A DNA stretch of 64,000 bases from positions 1,525,075 to 1,589,074 of the forward strand of contig JAFLBX010000002.1 in NCBI GenBank assembly GCA_017303675.1, written 5' to 3'. Below are positions 31,227 through 39,947 of this stretch, piece after piece. The notes under the pieces are model-generated. The model worked only from the letters and a program-made list of their open reading frames with translations, had not been told where the DNA came from and did not search any database. Every line of letters starts with the position of its first letter. The first letter of the stretch is position 1. The DNA comes from Ignavibacteria bacterium. Lineage in GTDB: Bacteria > Bacteroidota > Ignavibacteria > Tepidaquicellales > OLB5. The position numbers and the translations under genes were made by a program.

Positions 31227-31616
31227 TTAATTTAAATTTTCAATTACCTTCGCAAGCTTACTGCTTACGGTTGATGCAACTTCTTCAAGCTTCGGGTTCG
31301 CAACTGCTTTCATTGATTCCATTGGATTGATAGCAGATACCTGGACAACACCGCCTTCTTTTTCCTGAATAATCACATTGCAGGGCAGCATCACGCCTAT
31401 GTTCTCTTCTTCACTTAACGCTTTGTATGCAAGCGGCGGGTTGCATGCTCCAAGTATTCTGTATTTCCTGAAATCCACATCAAGCTTTTTCTTTAATGTT
31501 TCTTTTACGTCAATTTCTGTGAGCACCCCAAAGCCTTCATTTTTCAGCTCTTCGGTTACTCTTTCGATTGTTTCTTCGAATGTTGTTGAAACAGTTTTTG
31601 AATTGTGGTATGCCAT
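31227..31616 (-). CDS. DUF302 protein
   Basis: A 129-residue protein with the DUF302 fold: TFEETIERVTEELKNEGFGVLTEIDVKETL, then RKYRILGACNPPLAYKAL and IGVMLPCNVIIQE. The motif ILGACNPPLA, with a cysteine before the double proline, is conserved in many members. The function is unknown; the family is often seen with redox or metal proteins. A paralogue lies in the metal-efflux operon at 47906-48292, where the cysteine is missing. It is 6 bases upstream of the RlmI-like gene and 19 bases downstream of the aminotransferase gene. Confidence 0.85.
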   Translation of the reverse strand: MAYHNSKTVSTTFEETIERVTEELKNEGFGVLTEIDVKETLKKKLDVDFRKYRILGACNPPLAYKALSEEENIGVMLPCNVIIQEKEGGVVQVSAINPMESMKAVANPKLEEVASTVSSKLAKVIENLN

Positions 31617-31635
31617 AATAATTTGATTTGTAATG

Positions 31636-32781
31636 TTAATAACTGTTCAATGCTTCAGCCAATTGTTCTGCATCACTGTAGTTATTGTAAATATGCGGTG
31701 AAACTCTAAGGAAACCTTCACGTACTGCGATATATATTTTCTTATCTTCAAGCATTTTCTGCACTTCTTTGTTCTTACTACTGTCAACATGAGAAAATAT
31801 CAGGATGTTCGAGCGGTGTTCTGCAGAAAGATCGCTTTCAATTTTATATTTTGTTTTATCAAGCAGGCTGATAAGCTTATCCTGTATATCAATTATGTGA
31901 TCGAATATATTTTTTACACCCAGCTCCATAAAATATTTGAGTACCTCATCGGTACCGATCAAAGCCAGTGTGTTTAGTGTTGAATTCTCATAAGCTTCAC
32001 CTGAGGTTTTAAAATCAAGCTTGTAATCAAGAAAGTTATCGAAGTTATAATTCACATTCGTAGTACCCGCATAGGTTGGATTAATAAGCTCACGGTATTT
32101 TTTTGAAATGTACGTAAACCCTAATCCGGCAGGAGACATAAGCCATTTCTGGTTCCCTGTGCTTAAAAAATCGATACCCATTTCCTGGACATCAACAGGG
32201 CAAACGCCTGTTGCCTGAATTGCATCAACAACAAGATAAATATTGCGTTTTTTGCAAAATTCAGCGATATTTCTTATTGAGTGCCTGTACCCGAGGAACT
32301 GAACCAAACTTATGGTAAAAACCCTTACATTAAAATCCATAAGCGTACGCTTTATAAGAGCTTCGTTGGCATAGCCTTTATCGCTGGGTATAAGCATTAC
32401 ATTTGCCCTGCCGAGCTTTTCCTGGTTAAGCCACGGATAAACAACTGCGGGGAATTCTGAATCAAGCATTGCCACATTATTATCATTCGCTTCAAGCTTT
32501 ATCCCGTTTGCGAAAATATTAATTCCGTGTGTTGTGTTCGATGTAATAATAATATCATTTGCTTCGCAGTTCAAAAGCTTACCGCATGTTTTTCTGAACT
32601 CACGTGAGCTGTTAATGTTCACCAGGCTTAGATTCAGGTAATCAGTTGTGAATTTATGTATAAATTCGTTCAGCTTTTCTACAGATCTTAAAGGGTAAGG
32701 CGTATAATGCGCTGCATCAAAATAAATAAATTTTTCTGTGAACGGGAACTGCGCGCGAATGGTATTATGATTATCAAGCAT
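31636..32781 (-). CDS. Class V aminotransferase / cysteine desulfurase-like PLP enzyme
   Basis: A 381-residue fold-type I PLP enzyme. The cofactor lysine is in DFLSTGNQKWLMSPAG (residue about 213). Further sites are VVDAIQATGVCPVD (PLP-pyridine Asp), ITSNTTHGINIFAN (phosphate-binding turn), and NSTLNTLALIG. The family covers cysteine desulfurases, isopenicillin-N epimerases and kynureninase-like enzymes. The active-site cysteine loop of IscS/NifS types is not seen, so sulfur transfer is uncertain. Its ATG overlaps the stop of the gamma-lyase gene by one base (TAATG), so it belongs to the transsulfuration operon. The specific substrate is unknown. Confidence 0.84.
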   Translation of the reverse strand: MLDNHNTIRAQFPFTEKFIYFDAAHYTPYPLRSVEKLNEFIHKFTTDYLNLSLVNINSSREFRKTCGKLLNCEANDIIITSNTTHGINIFANGIKLEANDNNVAMLDSEFPAVVYPWLNQEKLGRANVMLIPSDKGYANEALIKRTLMDFNVRVFTISLVQFLGYRHSIRNIAEFCKKRNIYLVVDAIQATGVCPVDVQEMGIDFLSTGNQKWLMSPAGLGFTYISKKYRELINPTYAGTTNVNYNFDNFLDYKLDFKTSGEAYENSTLNTLALIGTDEVLKYFMELGVKNIFDHIIDIQDKLISLLDKTKYKIESDLSAEHRSNILIFSHVDSSKNKEVQKMLEDKKIYIAVREGFLRVSPHIYNNYSDAEQLAEALNSY

Positions 32782-33929
32782 TATTTTACTCCGCCAAGTG
32801 CATTGGTTATATCTTCTATCAGGTCATCGTAATCTTCAACGCCTACTGATAGCCTTACAAGTCCGTCTGTTAAGCCGAACTTTTCGCGTTCTTCTTTCGG
32901 CACAGCGCCGTGAGTCATGCTGACAGGATGGCAAACCAGGCTCTCAACTCCCCCGAGTGACTCAGCACGTGAGAAAATCTTAAGTCCGTTAAAAAACTTA
33001 ATTGCATTATCAAGTGAGCCCAGGTCTATAGATATCATTCCCCCGAAGCCGCGCATCTGCTTTTTTGCAAGCTCATGCTGCGGATGTGAGGGCAGCCCCG
33101 GATAGAATACGTGTTTTATCTTATCCTTATATTTATCGTACAGAACAGCGGCAATTTTCATCGCATTTTCGTTGTGTCTTTCCATCCTTAAAGCCAGTGT
33201 TTTAGTAGCGCGAAGGACTAAATAACAATCAAACGGCGAAGGAACTGCCCCTACTGAATTCTGTATGAACTTAAGCTGTTCGGCAATTTCTGCGTTCGAT
33301 GTGGCGGCAAAGCCGCCGATGGCATCACTGTGCCCGTTTATATATTTGGTGGTGCTGTGCACAACAATATCAATTCCAAGGTCAAGCGGATTCTGGAAAT
33401 AAGGGCTCATAAAAGTATTATCACATACAGATATCAGCTTATTTGCTTTTGCGAACTTTGAGATCATTTCAAGATCTGTGAGCGTAAGCATCGGATTAGT
33501 GGGAGTTTCCACAAATATCATTCTTGTATCAGGCTTTAATACAGCATTGATCTCAGATTCTTTTGATGTATCTACCCAAGAAAAATCCAGCCCCATTTTG
33601 CGGAAGATGCGTTCAAATATTCTGTAGGTTCCGCCGTAAACGTTCTGTGATACTATTACATGGTCTCCTTTTTGGAGAAGTGTTGCAATTGCATGTGTGG
33701 CGCCCATTCCGCTTGAAAATGCAAAACCGTGTTTTGCGTTTTCTAAAGCTGCAATATTGGTTTCAAGCGCTACGCGCGTTGGATTAATTGTTCTTCCGTA
33801 ATCAAATCCTTTTGATACTCCAAACGCTTCATCAGCGTATGTTGAAGTAGCGTAAATTGGTACATTCACTGCCCCGGTTGTAGGGTCAGGGTTGTTGCCG
33901 GCATGTATAGCTTTAGTTGAAAATTTCAT
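32781..33929 (-). CDS. Trans-sulfuration PLP enzyme (cystathionine gamma-lyase/synthase)
   Basis: A 382-residue Cys/Met-metabolism PLP enzyme. The cofactor lysine is in HSTTKYINGHSDAIGG, with the phosphate cup FSSGMGATHAIA, DNTFMSPYFQNPLDLG (Asp to the pyridine ring), and ESLGGVESLVCHPVSMTHG near the C-terminus. The E-S-L-G-G-V-E-S block is shared by gamma-lyases and gamma-synthases. The linked cystathionine beta-synthase gene upstream favours the reverse direction (cystathionine to cysteine), i.e. an MccB/CGL role. It starts at ATG 33929; a 191-base region with an inverted repeat separates it from the beta-synthase gene. Confidence 0.92.
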   Translation of the reverse strand: MKFSTKAIHAGNNPDPTTGAVNVPIYATSTYADEAFGVSKGFDYGRTINPTRVALETNIAALENAKHGFAFSSGMGATHAIATLLQKGDHVIVSQNVYGGTYRIFERIFRKMGLDFSWVDTSKESEINAVLKPDTRMIFVETPTNPMLTLTDLEMISKFAKANKLISVCDNTFMSPYFQNPLDLGIDIVVHSTTKYINGHSDAIGGFAATSNAEIAEQLKFIQNSVGAVPSPFDCYLVLRATKTLALRMERHNENAMKIAAVLYDKYKDKIKHVFYPGLPSHPQHELAKKQMRGFGGMISIDLGSLDNAIKFFNGLKIFSRAESLGGVESLVCHPVSMTHGAVPKEEREKFGLTDGLVRLSVGVEDYDDLIEDITNALGGVK

Positions 33930-33942
33930 TTTTTTTTGATCT

Positions 33943-34104
33943 CTCGCAAAGACGCAAAGATCGCAAAGTTACTTTTCGGAAACTCTGCTTATTTTGCATC
34001 CCTGATATTGTTTAAAATTAGTATAAATTGGAATTCTTTGTACTTGAATAAATATAATTTAAGAAAATGTATAAAACACTTAGCGGCTTTGCGTCTTTGC
34101 ACGA
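33943..34104. repeat. Inverted-repeat element (GCAAAGACGCAAAG type), no gene
   Basis: GCAAAGACGCAAAG at 33946-33959 is matched exactly in inverted orientation at 34087-34100 (CTTTGCGTCTTTGC), and the similarity extends some 10 bases further on one side (ATCGCAAAGT against CCGCTAAGTG). The 127-base interior is AT-rich with no open frame. It occupies nearly the whole gap between the cystathionine gamma-lyase and beta-synthase genes. Similar CGCAAAGACGCAAAG repeats are, from general familiarity, common between genes in Bacteroidota relatives. Confidence 0.6.
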
Positions 34105-34120
34105 AGTATTAATGATGATA

Positions 34121-35479
34121 TCACACAAAATCAAGCACATCGTATCTTGTTAAGATACCTATCAATCTGCCGTACTGGCTTACCAGTATCGCAGGTGATT
34201 CCTTAAGGTACTGAATTCCATGCCTGATATCCTCAGATTCATCGATTACCGGGTAAGGTTTTTCCATAACTTCAGATACCTTTTTATCTATAGTTGCCGG
34301 ATTATCAATTATCATGCTCATCATATCTGCTTCGGTTAATGAGCCTACTGAACGGTTATCTTCAAGCACAGGTATCTGGGAAACATTATACTGCTCAAGT
34401 CTTGCAAGCGCTTCACCTATCGTTTCACCCGGCGCAGCGGATATCATATTTGGCAAACCGCCAGAAAGCTTGGTTTGGAACACAACCCCTATAGTGGTTT
34501 TATCCTTTTCAAGCAGGCGTTTTTCCCTCATCCATTCATCTGAATGATGCTTGGTCAAATAGCGCTCACCTGTATCACAAACAATAAATACAACCAAAGC
34601 ATTCTCATCAAGATCCTTAGCGACTCTTAAAGCAGCTGCAAGATTAGTACCCGTGCTGCCTCCGCAGAAAATGCCTTCTTCCCTGCCAAGCCTTCGTGAA
34701 AGCTGAAATGATTCCTTATCGGTTATGTTTATTATCTCATCAATATACTTAAAATGAACATTTTCAGGCAGCATATCCTGACCTATACCTTCAACAAGAT
34801 ATGGTGTTCCTTCTGTCATTACGCCTGATTCTTTATAAGTTTTAAAAATTGAGCCGTATGGATCAGCGGCAATAATTTTAATACCCGGATTCTTTTCCTT
34901 CAGGTATCTTCCTGTACCGCTTACAGTCCCGCCTGTACCAAGGCTTCCTATAAAGTGTGTAATTCTGCCCTGCGTCTGTTCCCAAAGCTCGGGTCCGGTT
35001 GTATGATAATGAGCATCCGGATTAGAGGGATTGTTATACTGGTATATAAAAAGTGAGTTGGGTGTTTCTGCGTTAATGCGTTTTGCAACGTTTACATAAT
35101 TTTCGGGTGAGTCATGTTTGGCAGTCATCGGGCAAATAACAACATCCGCTCCCAAAGCCTGAAGGTAACGGCGTTTTTCCATTGAAACCTTCTCTGTCAT
35201 TGTAAAAATACATTTATAGCCTTTAACTGCCGCGGTTAATGCTAGACCAATACCCGTATTTCCGCTTGTAGCTTCAATGATAGTTCCGCCCGGTTTCAGC
35301 AGGCCGCGTTTTTCAGCGTCTTCGATCATCGCAAGTCCTATTCTATCCTTAACGCTTGCGCCCGGATTCATCGATTCCATTTTTGCGAACACCGATGCTT
35401 TAATATCTTTGGTTAAATGATTCAGTTTTACTAAAGGGGTTTTTCCGAAGAGTTCTAATATGCTGTTTACTACTTTCAT
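34121..35479 (-). CDS. Cystathionine beta-synthase with C-terminal CBS pair
   Basis: Condenses serine (or O-acetylserine) and homocysteine to cystathionine. The 452 residues consist of a fold-type II PLP domain (1-320) followed by two CBS modules (about 335-452). [14 protein letters not shown] holds the PLP lysine, [11 protein letters not shown] the substrate-binding loop, and [15 protein letters not shown] the phosphate cup. No N-terminal heme domain is present. The CBS modules ([33 protein letters not shown]) may sense an adenosyl ligand such as SAM. Together with the downstream gamma-lyase it forms a reverse transsulfuration pair. Confidence 0.93.
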   Translation of the reverse strand: MKVVNSILELFGKTPLVKLNHLTKDIKASVFAKMESMNPGASVKDRIGLAMIEDAEKRGLLKPGGTIIEATSGNTGIGLALTAAVKGYKCIFTMTEKVSMEKRRYLQALGADVVICPMTAKHDSPENYVNVAKRINAETPNSLFIYQYNNPSNPDAHYHTTGPELWEQTQGRITHFIGSLGTGGTVSGTGRYLKEKNPGIKIIAADPYGSIFKTYKESGVMTEGTPYLVEGIGQDMLPENVHFKYIDEIINITDKESFQLSRRLGREEGIFCGGSTGTNLAAALRVAKDLDENALVVFIVCDTGERYLTKHHSDEWMREKRLLEKDKTTIGVVFQTKLSGGLPNMISAAPGETIGEALARLEQYNVSQIPVLEDNRSVGSLTEADMMSMIIDNPATIDKKVSEVMEKPYPVIDESEDIRHGIQYLKESPAILVSQYGRLIGILTRYDVLDFV

Positions 35480-35514
35480 TTTAAAATATCACTTTCATTA
35501 CAAAGTTATTCTTA

Positions 35515-35997
35515 TCAGTTATTTTCTTTAGCGGCGATAATTTTTTTATCCGGATCACTGCCGTAAACATCCGGAAACCATAATTCCATGCACCTTTCAG
35601 GTGCGTGAAATTTTATAAATCCAAACTTTGAATATAGTTCCTGGGCGTCAGCTGTCAAAAGCATCCACCTTCTGAAGCCCTGCAGCTCAGGGTGTTTAAG
35701 AATAAATGTCATCAGGTTTTTTGATATTCCCCTGCCGCGGTGCGGCTGTAAAACGAATACATCTCCAATATACCCGAAGGTAGCTTTATCTGTTACAACT
35801 CTTGCAAACCCCACCTGCTGGCTGCCTGAATATATCCCGAAGCATTCGGAATTATTTATAGAACGTTTCAATATATCCCGGGAAATTCCCTTAGCCCAAT
35901 ATGAATCATTTGCTAAAAAATTATGGATCACATCAAACTGCAGCTTATCTTTATCGGTGGAATATAAATATCCGTCTATGGTTTCTTCAAACAGCAT
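35515..35997 (-). CDS. GNAT family N-acetyltransferase
   Basis: A 160-residue single GNAT domain. QQVGFARVVTDKATFGYIGDVFVL is the central sheet, and QPHRGRGISKNLM (Q/R-x-x-G-x-G/A) is the acetyl-CoA site. MLLTADAQELYSKFGFIKF closes the fold with the typical YxKxGF. The C-terminus carries a short lysine-rich tail. The substrate is unknown; the short length fits arylamine, amino-acid or antibiotic acetyl-transfer types. It lies 35 bases upstream of the cystathionine beta-synthase gene, so it may share that transcript. Confidence 0.86.
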   Translation of the reverse strand: MLFEETIDGYLYSTDKDKLQFDVIHNFLANDSYWAKGISRDILKRSINNSECFGIYSGSQQVGFARVVTDKATFGYIGDVFVLQPHRGRGISKNLMTFILKHPELQGFRRWMLLTADAQELYSKFGFIKFHAPERCMELWFPDVYGSDPDKKIIAAKENN

Positions 35998-36014
35998 TCA
36001 AAATTTTAATTTTG

Positions 36015-36070
36015 GGGACTAAAGTCCCGATAGAGTTAAACATATTTTTTCCACGCCCTAAAGAGCGTGG
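36015..36070. repeat. Paired palindromes resembling a diverged RAYT-element end
   Basis: An inner stem GGGACT/AGTCCC at 36015-36028 is followed 22 bases later by an outer stem CCACGC/GCGTGG at 36051-36070, with the loops CTAAAG in both cases. The order, spacing and loop sequence are those of the right end of the elements at 5544-5595 and 5881-5934, but the stem sequences differ with paired changes. No left end or gene is attached. Confidence 0.6.
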
Positions 36071-36084
36071 CAGCCCAAATACTT

Positions 36085-36112
36085 TTGTCATTCCTGCGAA
36101 AGCAGGTATCTT
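36085..36112. repeat. GTCATTCC-GCGAAAGC dispersed palindrome
   Basis: TGTCATTCCTGCGAAAGCAGGTATC forms a stem CCTGC/GCAGG around GAAA. It is a variant of the terminator-like palindrome at 18687-18706 with two paired changes. It lies in the 206-base gap between lysS and the GNAT gene and has a short T run (CTTTT) only on the plus strand, where no gene ends, so it is probably just a repeat. Confidence 0.5.
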
Positions 36113-36203
36113 TTAAAACTGAAAATAAAATTTTAAGATTCACAATTATGACAATTCGAAAAAACCAGGTCAGTTTATTTTTCATTGATAGATAAAAGAT
36201 CCT

Positions 36204-37769
36204 CTACAATGGTCTCATTAACGGGAAGAACAGAACATCCCTGATAGTTGCTGAATTTGTAAGCAGCATTACGAGCCTGTCAACTCCAAGCCCGACTCCT
36301 GTTGTAGGCGGCATACCTACTTCAATTGCGCGTAAAAAGTCTTCATCCAGCGGATGGGTTTCCTCTTCACCGCCTCTGCCGCGCTCAACCTGCTCTTCAA
36401 GCAATGCTCTTTGCAATACCGGGTCGTTAAGCTCTGTGTATGAATTGCCAAGCTCCCATTTATTTATATACGGCTCGAACCTTTCAACAAATATCACTGC
36501 TTCAGGGTCTTTTTTCATTTCATCCAGCTGCTGCATTGAATATTCGCGCAGCGGCTTGCAAAGCGGTGTTGTATCAATCGGGTGATCTATAACAAATGTG
36601 GGCTGTACAAGGCTCTCCTCACAGGTTGCCTCAAATAATGCGGATATAACCAGCCCTTTGCTGTGAGTAATTTTAGGGTCAAGATCTATTTCTTTATCTT
36701 TCATGTACTGAATGATATCAGCTTTTTTCATATTAAGAACATCTATACCGTTTTTTTCTGCAACTGCATCAACCATTTTCAGGCGTTTCCACGGCCGCTT
36801 AAAATCTATTTCTGTGCCCTGGTAATTAACCTTGGTTGAATTATGCACAGCAAGGCAGGCATTTTCAACTACCTCTTCGAACAGGTTCATACTGTCATTG
36901 TAGTCGCCATACGCCTGGTACCATTCAATTTGTGAGAACTCAGGATTATGTGTTCTGTCTATGCCTTCATTGCGGAAATCCTTAACCAGCTCATACACCC
37001 GGTTAAAACCGCCTACAACCAGCCTTTTTAAATAAAGCTCATTTGAAATTCGAAGGTACAAAGGAATATCAAGAGCGTTATGGTGAGTAATGAACGGTCT
37101 GGCATTCGCTCCGCCGTAAATTGACTGAAGTGTAGGGGTTTCCACTTCCATGAAGTTATACTTTTCCAGTGTCCTTTTTATGGATTGTATGATCTTAGTC
37201 CTGTTAATAAATGTTTCCTTAACATGCTCATTCACAATAAGATCAATATACCGCTGGCGGTAGCGAAGCTCAACATCAGCAAACGCGTCATGAACGATCT
37301 TTTCACCGGTTTCGGTGGTTTCTTCTTTAACGATCGGCAGAGGCTGTATGGTTTTTGTGAGCAGCTCTATTGTTACCGCATGAACAGAAACCTCTCCCAT
37401 TTTAGTCCTGAAAACAAAGCCCTTCACCCCGATTATATCGCCGATATCAAGCAGCTTGAACAGCTTGTATTGCTCTTCACCAACATCATTCTGTCTTATA
37501 TATATCTGAATTTTTCCCGTATCATCTTTTACCTGGAAAAAGCTGGCTTTACCCATTTTACGTATAGCCATTATCCTGCCGGCAACAGAAACAATTTTCT
37601 GTTTCTGCAATTCAGCTTCGGCTTCATCAGCCGGATCTTTGAAGGTGCTTAAAATTTCAGCAGAGTTTGTACTTACATCATACCTGTGCGGGTACGGGTT
37701 AACACCCATCTTTTTAATTTCTTCAAGCGCTGCAATTCGGTTCTTTACCAGATCGTTGGTTTCCTGCAA
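36204..37769 (-). CDS. lysS: Lysyl-tRNA synthetase, class II
   Basis: Charges tRNA-Lys with lysine. The 521 residues comprise the OB-fold anticodon-binding domain (about 55-150; VAGRIMAIRKMGKASFFQV) and the class II catalytic core. Motif 2 is FRNEGIDRTHNPEFSQIEWY near 262, and motif 3 is TGVGLGVDRLVMLLTN near 493. THPLDEDFLRAIE is the conserved lysine-site helix. It starts at ATG 37769; a stem-loop terminator lies upstream, so transcription is independent of rluB. The slightly long linker does not disrupt any motif. The assignment is certain. Confidence 0.97.
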   Translation of the reverse strand: MQETNDLVKNRIAALEEIKKMGVNPYPHRYDVSTNSAEILSTFKDPADEAEAELQKQKIVSVAGRIMAIRKMGKASFFQVKDDTGKIQIYIRQNDVGEEQYKLFKLLDIGDIIGVKGFVFRTKMGEVSVHAVTIELLTKTIQPLPIVKEETTETGEKIVHDAFADVELRYRQRYIDLIVNEHVKETFINRTKIIQSIKRTLEKYNFMEVETPTLQSIYGGANARPFITHHNALDIPLYLRISNELYLKRLVVGGFNRVYELVKDFRNEGIDRTHNPEFSQIEWYQAYGDYNDSMNLFEEVVENACLAVHNSTKVNYQGTEIDFKRPWKRLKMVDAVAEKNGIDVLNMKKADIIQYMKDKEIDLDPKITHSKGLVISALFEATCEESLVQPTFVIDHPIDTTPLCKPLREYSMQQLDEMKKDPEAVIFVERFEPYINKWELGNSYTELNDPVLQRALLEEQVERGRGGEEETHPLDEDFLRAIEVGMPPTTGVGLGVDRLVMLLTNSATIRDVLFFPLMRPL

Positions 37770-37810
37770 AAAATTCTCCTGTTTAGTTTAATATCAGATT
37801 CAATAATGAT

Positions 37811-37860
37811 AAAAGGACACAACTTTTTAAAACCCCTCAGAGCAAAATTGTGTCCTTAAA
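37811..37860 (-). terminator. Stem-loop terminator downstream of the scpA-scpB-rluB operon
   Basis: AAGGACACAA (37813-37822) pairs perfectly with TTGTGTCCTT (37848-37857), extended by A/T pairs on the inner side. On the minus strand the stem is followed by TTATC after a T run. It stands 45 bases beyond the rluB stop and 42 bases before lysS, so it should end the rluB transcript. The A-rich 5' side would also allow use on the plus strand, where no gene ends. Confidence 0.6.
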
Positions 37861-37904
37861 AATTTGAAGTAAAATTGAAAATATTAAAAACGGGTTTAAA
37901 GCTT

Positions 37905-38987
37905 TTATTCGTTGTTATCGGAAATCTGTTCAGAAATATTTTCAAGTTCTTTGGATATACTTTCCAGAACATCAGAGTCTGAAGACGGCTGCTGAACTGC
38001 AGCAGCTTTTTTAAGCTTGTCTTTTTTCTTCTTCTTCTTTTTGCCGCCCTTCTTGCCCTTTTTTTCCTTTTTCACGGGCACTTCACCTTCGGGAGCTTCA
38101 GTAACCTCAGGTTTCCTGAAAACCGGTGGTTTTGGCGTTGCAAGCTTTCTGGCATCGGCAAGCTCTTCAGGGGTCATGTATCTCCATTCACCCGGTTTTA
38201 AGCCGTCAAGGCCTATCCTTGCGTATTCAACTCTTTTTAATCTTTGAACTATATACCCTAATGTTTCAAGCATTCTTCTTACCTGGCGGTTCCTTCCTTC
38301 GTGGATAGATATCCAGATATTCTGGTCGCCTGTATTGGGAATGATCCTGACCTTTGCCCTTGATGTCGGCCTGCCGTCGATCATAACACCTTCGCGAAGC
38401 TTTTTAGTATCATTCTCTTCCATGGGTTTATCCAGCTTGGCAAAGTAAGTTTTAAATACCTTGTGGCGGGGATGCATCATCATATTGGAAAACTCCCCGT
38501 CATTTGTCAGCAGGAGAACTCCGTCTGTATCGTAATCCAGCCTGCCGATAGGGTATAGGCGGGTATTGAGACCTATAAGATCCATCACGGTCGGTCTGCC
38601 TTTTTCGTCGTGAGTGGTAGTTACATATCCCCTTGGTTTAAAGAGGACGACATAGATAAACTCGGATTGAGGCTTTACCTTCTCCCCGTCAACTTTAACT
38701 ACGTCTTTTTCCGGGTTAACTTTTGTGCCCGGTTCTGTAACAGTCTGCATGTTTACTGTAACCCTTCCTGTAAAAATTAATTCGTCTGCTTTTCTTCTTG
38801 CGGTTACACCCGCATTCGAAATAAATTTGTTTAGCCTTGTAAGTTTTATATCGTCAGTTCCTGAATCCTCACCCCGGTAATTATCTTCTGCATCAGATTT
38901 ACTCCATGACTTCTTTTCGGGATTTATATATTCAGGTACATCATCAGATCTTTTGAAAGTTCTTTTTTTAATTACTTTCTTCATCAC
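37905..38987 (-). CDS. rluB: RluB-like 23S rRNA pseudouridine synthase with Lys-rich tail
   Basis: A 360-residue RsuA/RluB-family enzyme that isomerises uridine in rRNA. The N-terminal S4 domain is LTRLNKFISNAGVTARRKADELI (about 48-70). The catalytic aspartate is in YPIGRLDYDTDGVLLLTNDG. EGRNRQVRRMLETLGY is the final conserved block. The C-terminal 90 residues are low-complexity: first KPPVFRKPEV, then a long run of lysine and glycine, then an acidic segment SDSDVLESISKELENISEQ. Such a tail probably contacts RNA or ribosome. The start overlaps the scpB end by 20 bases, so translation is coupled. Confidence 0.92.
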   Translation of the reverse strand: MMKKVIKKRTFKRSDDVPEYINPEKKSWSKSDAEDNYRGEDSGTDDIKLTRLNKFISNAGVTARRKADELIFTGRVTVNMQTVTEPGTKVNPEKDVVKVDGEKVKPQSEFIYVVLFKPRGYVTTTHDEKGRPTVMDLIGLNTRLYPIGRLDYDTDGVLLLTNDGEFSNMMMHPRHKVFKTYFAKLDKPMEENDTKKLREGVMIDGRPTSRAKVRIIPNTGDQNIWISIHEGRNRQVRRMLETLGYIVQRLKRVEYARIGLDGLKPGEWRYMTPEELADARKLATPKPPVFRKPEVTEAPEGEVPVKKEKKGKKGGKKKKKKKDKLKKAAAVQQPSSDSDVLESISKELENISEQISDNNE

Positions 38988-39804
38988 TGATACTTTCTAT
39001 ACCGTCTCTTTCAGAGCTTGTAACATCGTTCTTATCATCAATAATATTCACTTCTGCTTCTGAATCATCAGTTTTTAAACCGGATAATTCAGAACTCATT
39101 TCGTGGATAATAACATTTTCGTTCTCATCTGTGTTAACTTCCGAAATTAACTGTCCTGCGGCGTTCCCGCCGGATGTTATCTTTTCGCGGATCTGGTTAA
39201 TTTCTTCGTAGAAATCAATATCGCTCTGGGTAACACCTTCCGGCGGACCCGACTTGATAATTTCATCAATTGCCTTTAACTGCGGCAGGTCTGTTATATC
39301 ATTTATTCCAAGATACTCAAGCAGGTTATCGGTTGTGCCGTATAACATCGGCCTTCCAACAACTTCTGCCCTGCCCTTTATGGTGATAAGATCTTTTTCA
39401 AGCAGTGAGCCGATTATGTAATCAACATTAACTCCCCTGATCGCTTCTATTTCACCTTTGGTTATCGGCTGAGAATATGCAATTATGGCAAGTGTTTCAA
39501 GGGCTGATTGTGACAGCCTGCGTTTTAATTTTTCCTTGTTAAGCTTAGCCAGCCAGGGAGCGAACTCACGTTTGGTAGCAAACCTGTATGCGCCGGCTAC
39601 CTGTATGATATTAAATGAATAATCGCCGGTATTATATTTTTCTATCAGCTCACCAACAGCCTTTTCGATATTACGGATATCCGAGGTAACTCCGGTTTCG
39701 GATTTTTCCTGGTTGATAATATCCTTCATCTGTTTTAACGTCAGGGGCCTATCTGATGAAAAGATCAAAACTTCAACAATTTTTTTTATGCCGTCAAAAT
39801 TCAT
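38968..39804 (-). CDS. scpB: Segregation and condensation protein B
   Basis: A 278-residue kleisin-associated protein, part of the SMC-ScpAB condensin. It holds two winged-helix domains: KKIVEVLIFSSDRPLTLKQMK at the start, and RRLSQSALETLAIIAYSQPITKGEIEAIRGVNVDYIIGSLL in the second, which is the ScpB signature. GRPMLYGTTDNLLEYLGINDITDLP follows. The last 80 residues are acidic and probably disordered, which makes it longer than the usual 200. It overlaps rluB by 20 bases and follows scpA with a 143-base gap. Confidence 0.94.
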   Translation of the reverse strand: MNFDGIKKIVEVLIFSSDRPLTLKQMKDIINQEKSETGVTSDIRNIEKAVGELIEKYNTGDYSFNIIQVAGAYRFATKREFAPWLAKLNKEKLKRRLSQSALETLAIIAYSQPITKGEIEAIRGVNVDYIIGSLLEKDLITIKGRAEVVGRPMLYGTTDNLLEYLGINDITDLPQLKAIDEIIKSGPPEGVTQSDIDFYEEINQIREKITSGGNAAGQLISEVNTDENENVIIHEMSSELSGLKTDDSEAEVNIIDDKNDVTSSERDGIESISDEESN

Positions 39805-39947
39805 TTATGGTATATATTGTTATTAAACTTTAGTTTAGATAAATAAGAAACGAGATACCACGCCCGTATAGCCTTGTATTTGAGTTTATAATGCAGATTA
39901 CGAATATAATAAAGCTTTTTTGCTAAATAAAGAGAAAAAACAAAAAA

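Noticed and set aside
31636-32781. Kynureninase candidate to fill the kynurenine pathway
   Set aside because: It is a class V PLP enzyme, but the sequence follows cysteine desulfurase/isopenicillin-N-epimerase-like proteins and shows none of the kynureninase-specific blocks I know; it is also coupled to cystathionine genes.
33930-34120. SAM or T-box riboswitch upstream of the transsulfuration genes
   Set aside because: The structure present is a simple long inverted repeat of a dispersed type; no riboswitch core pattern was seen.
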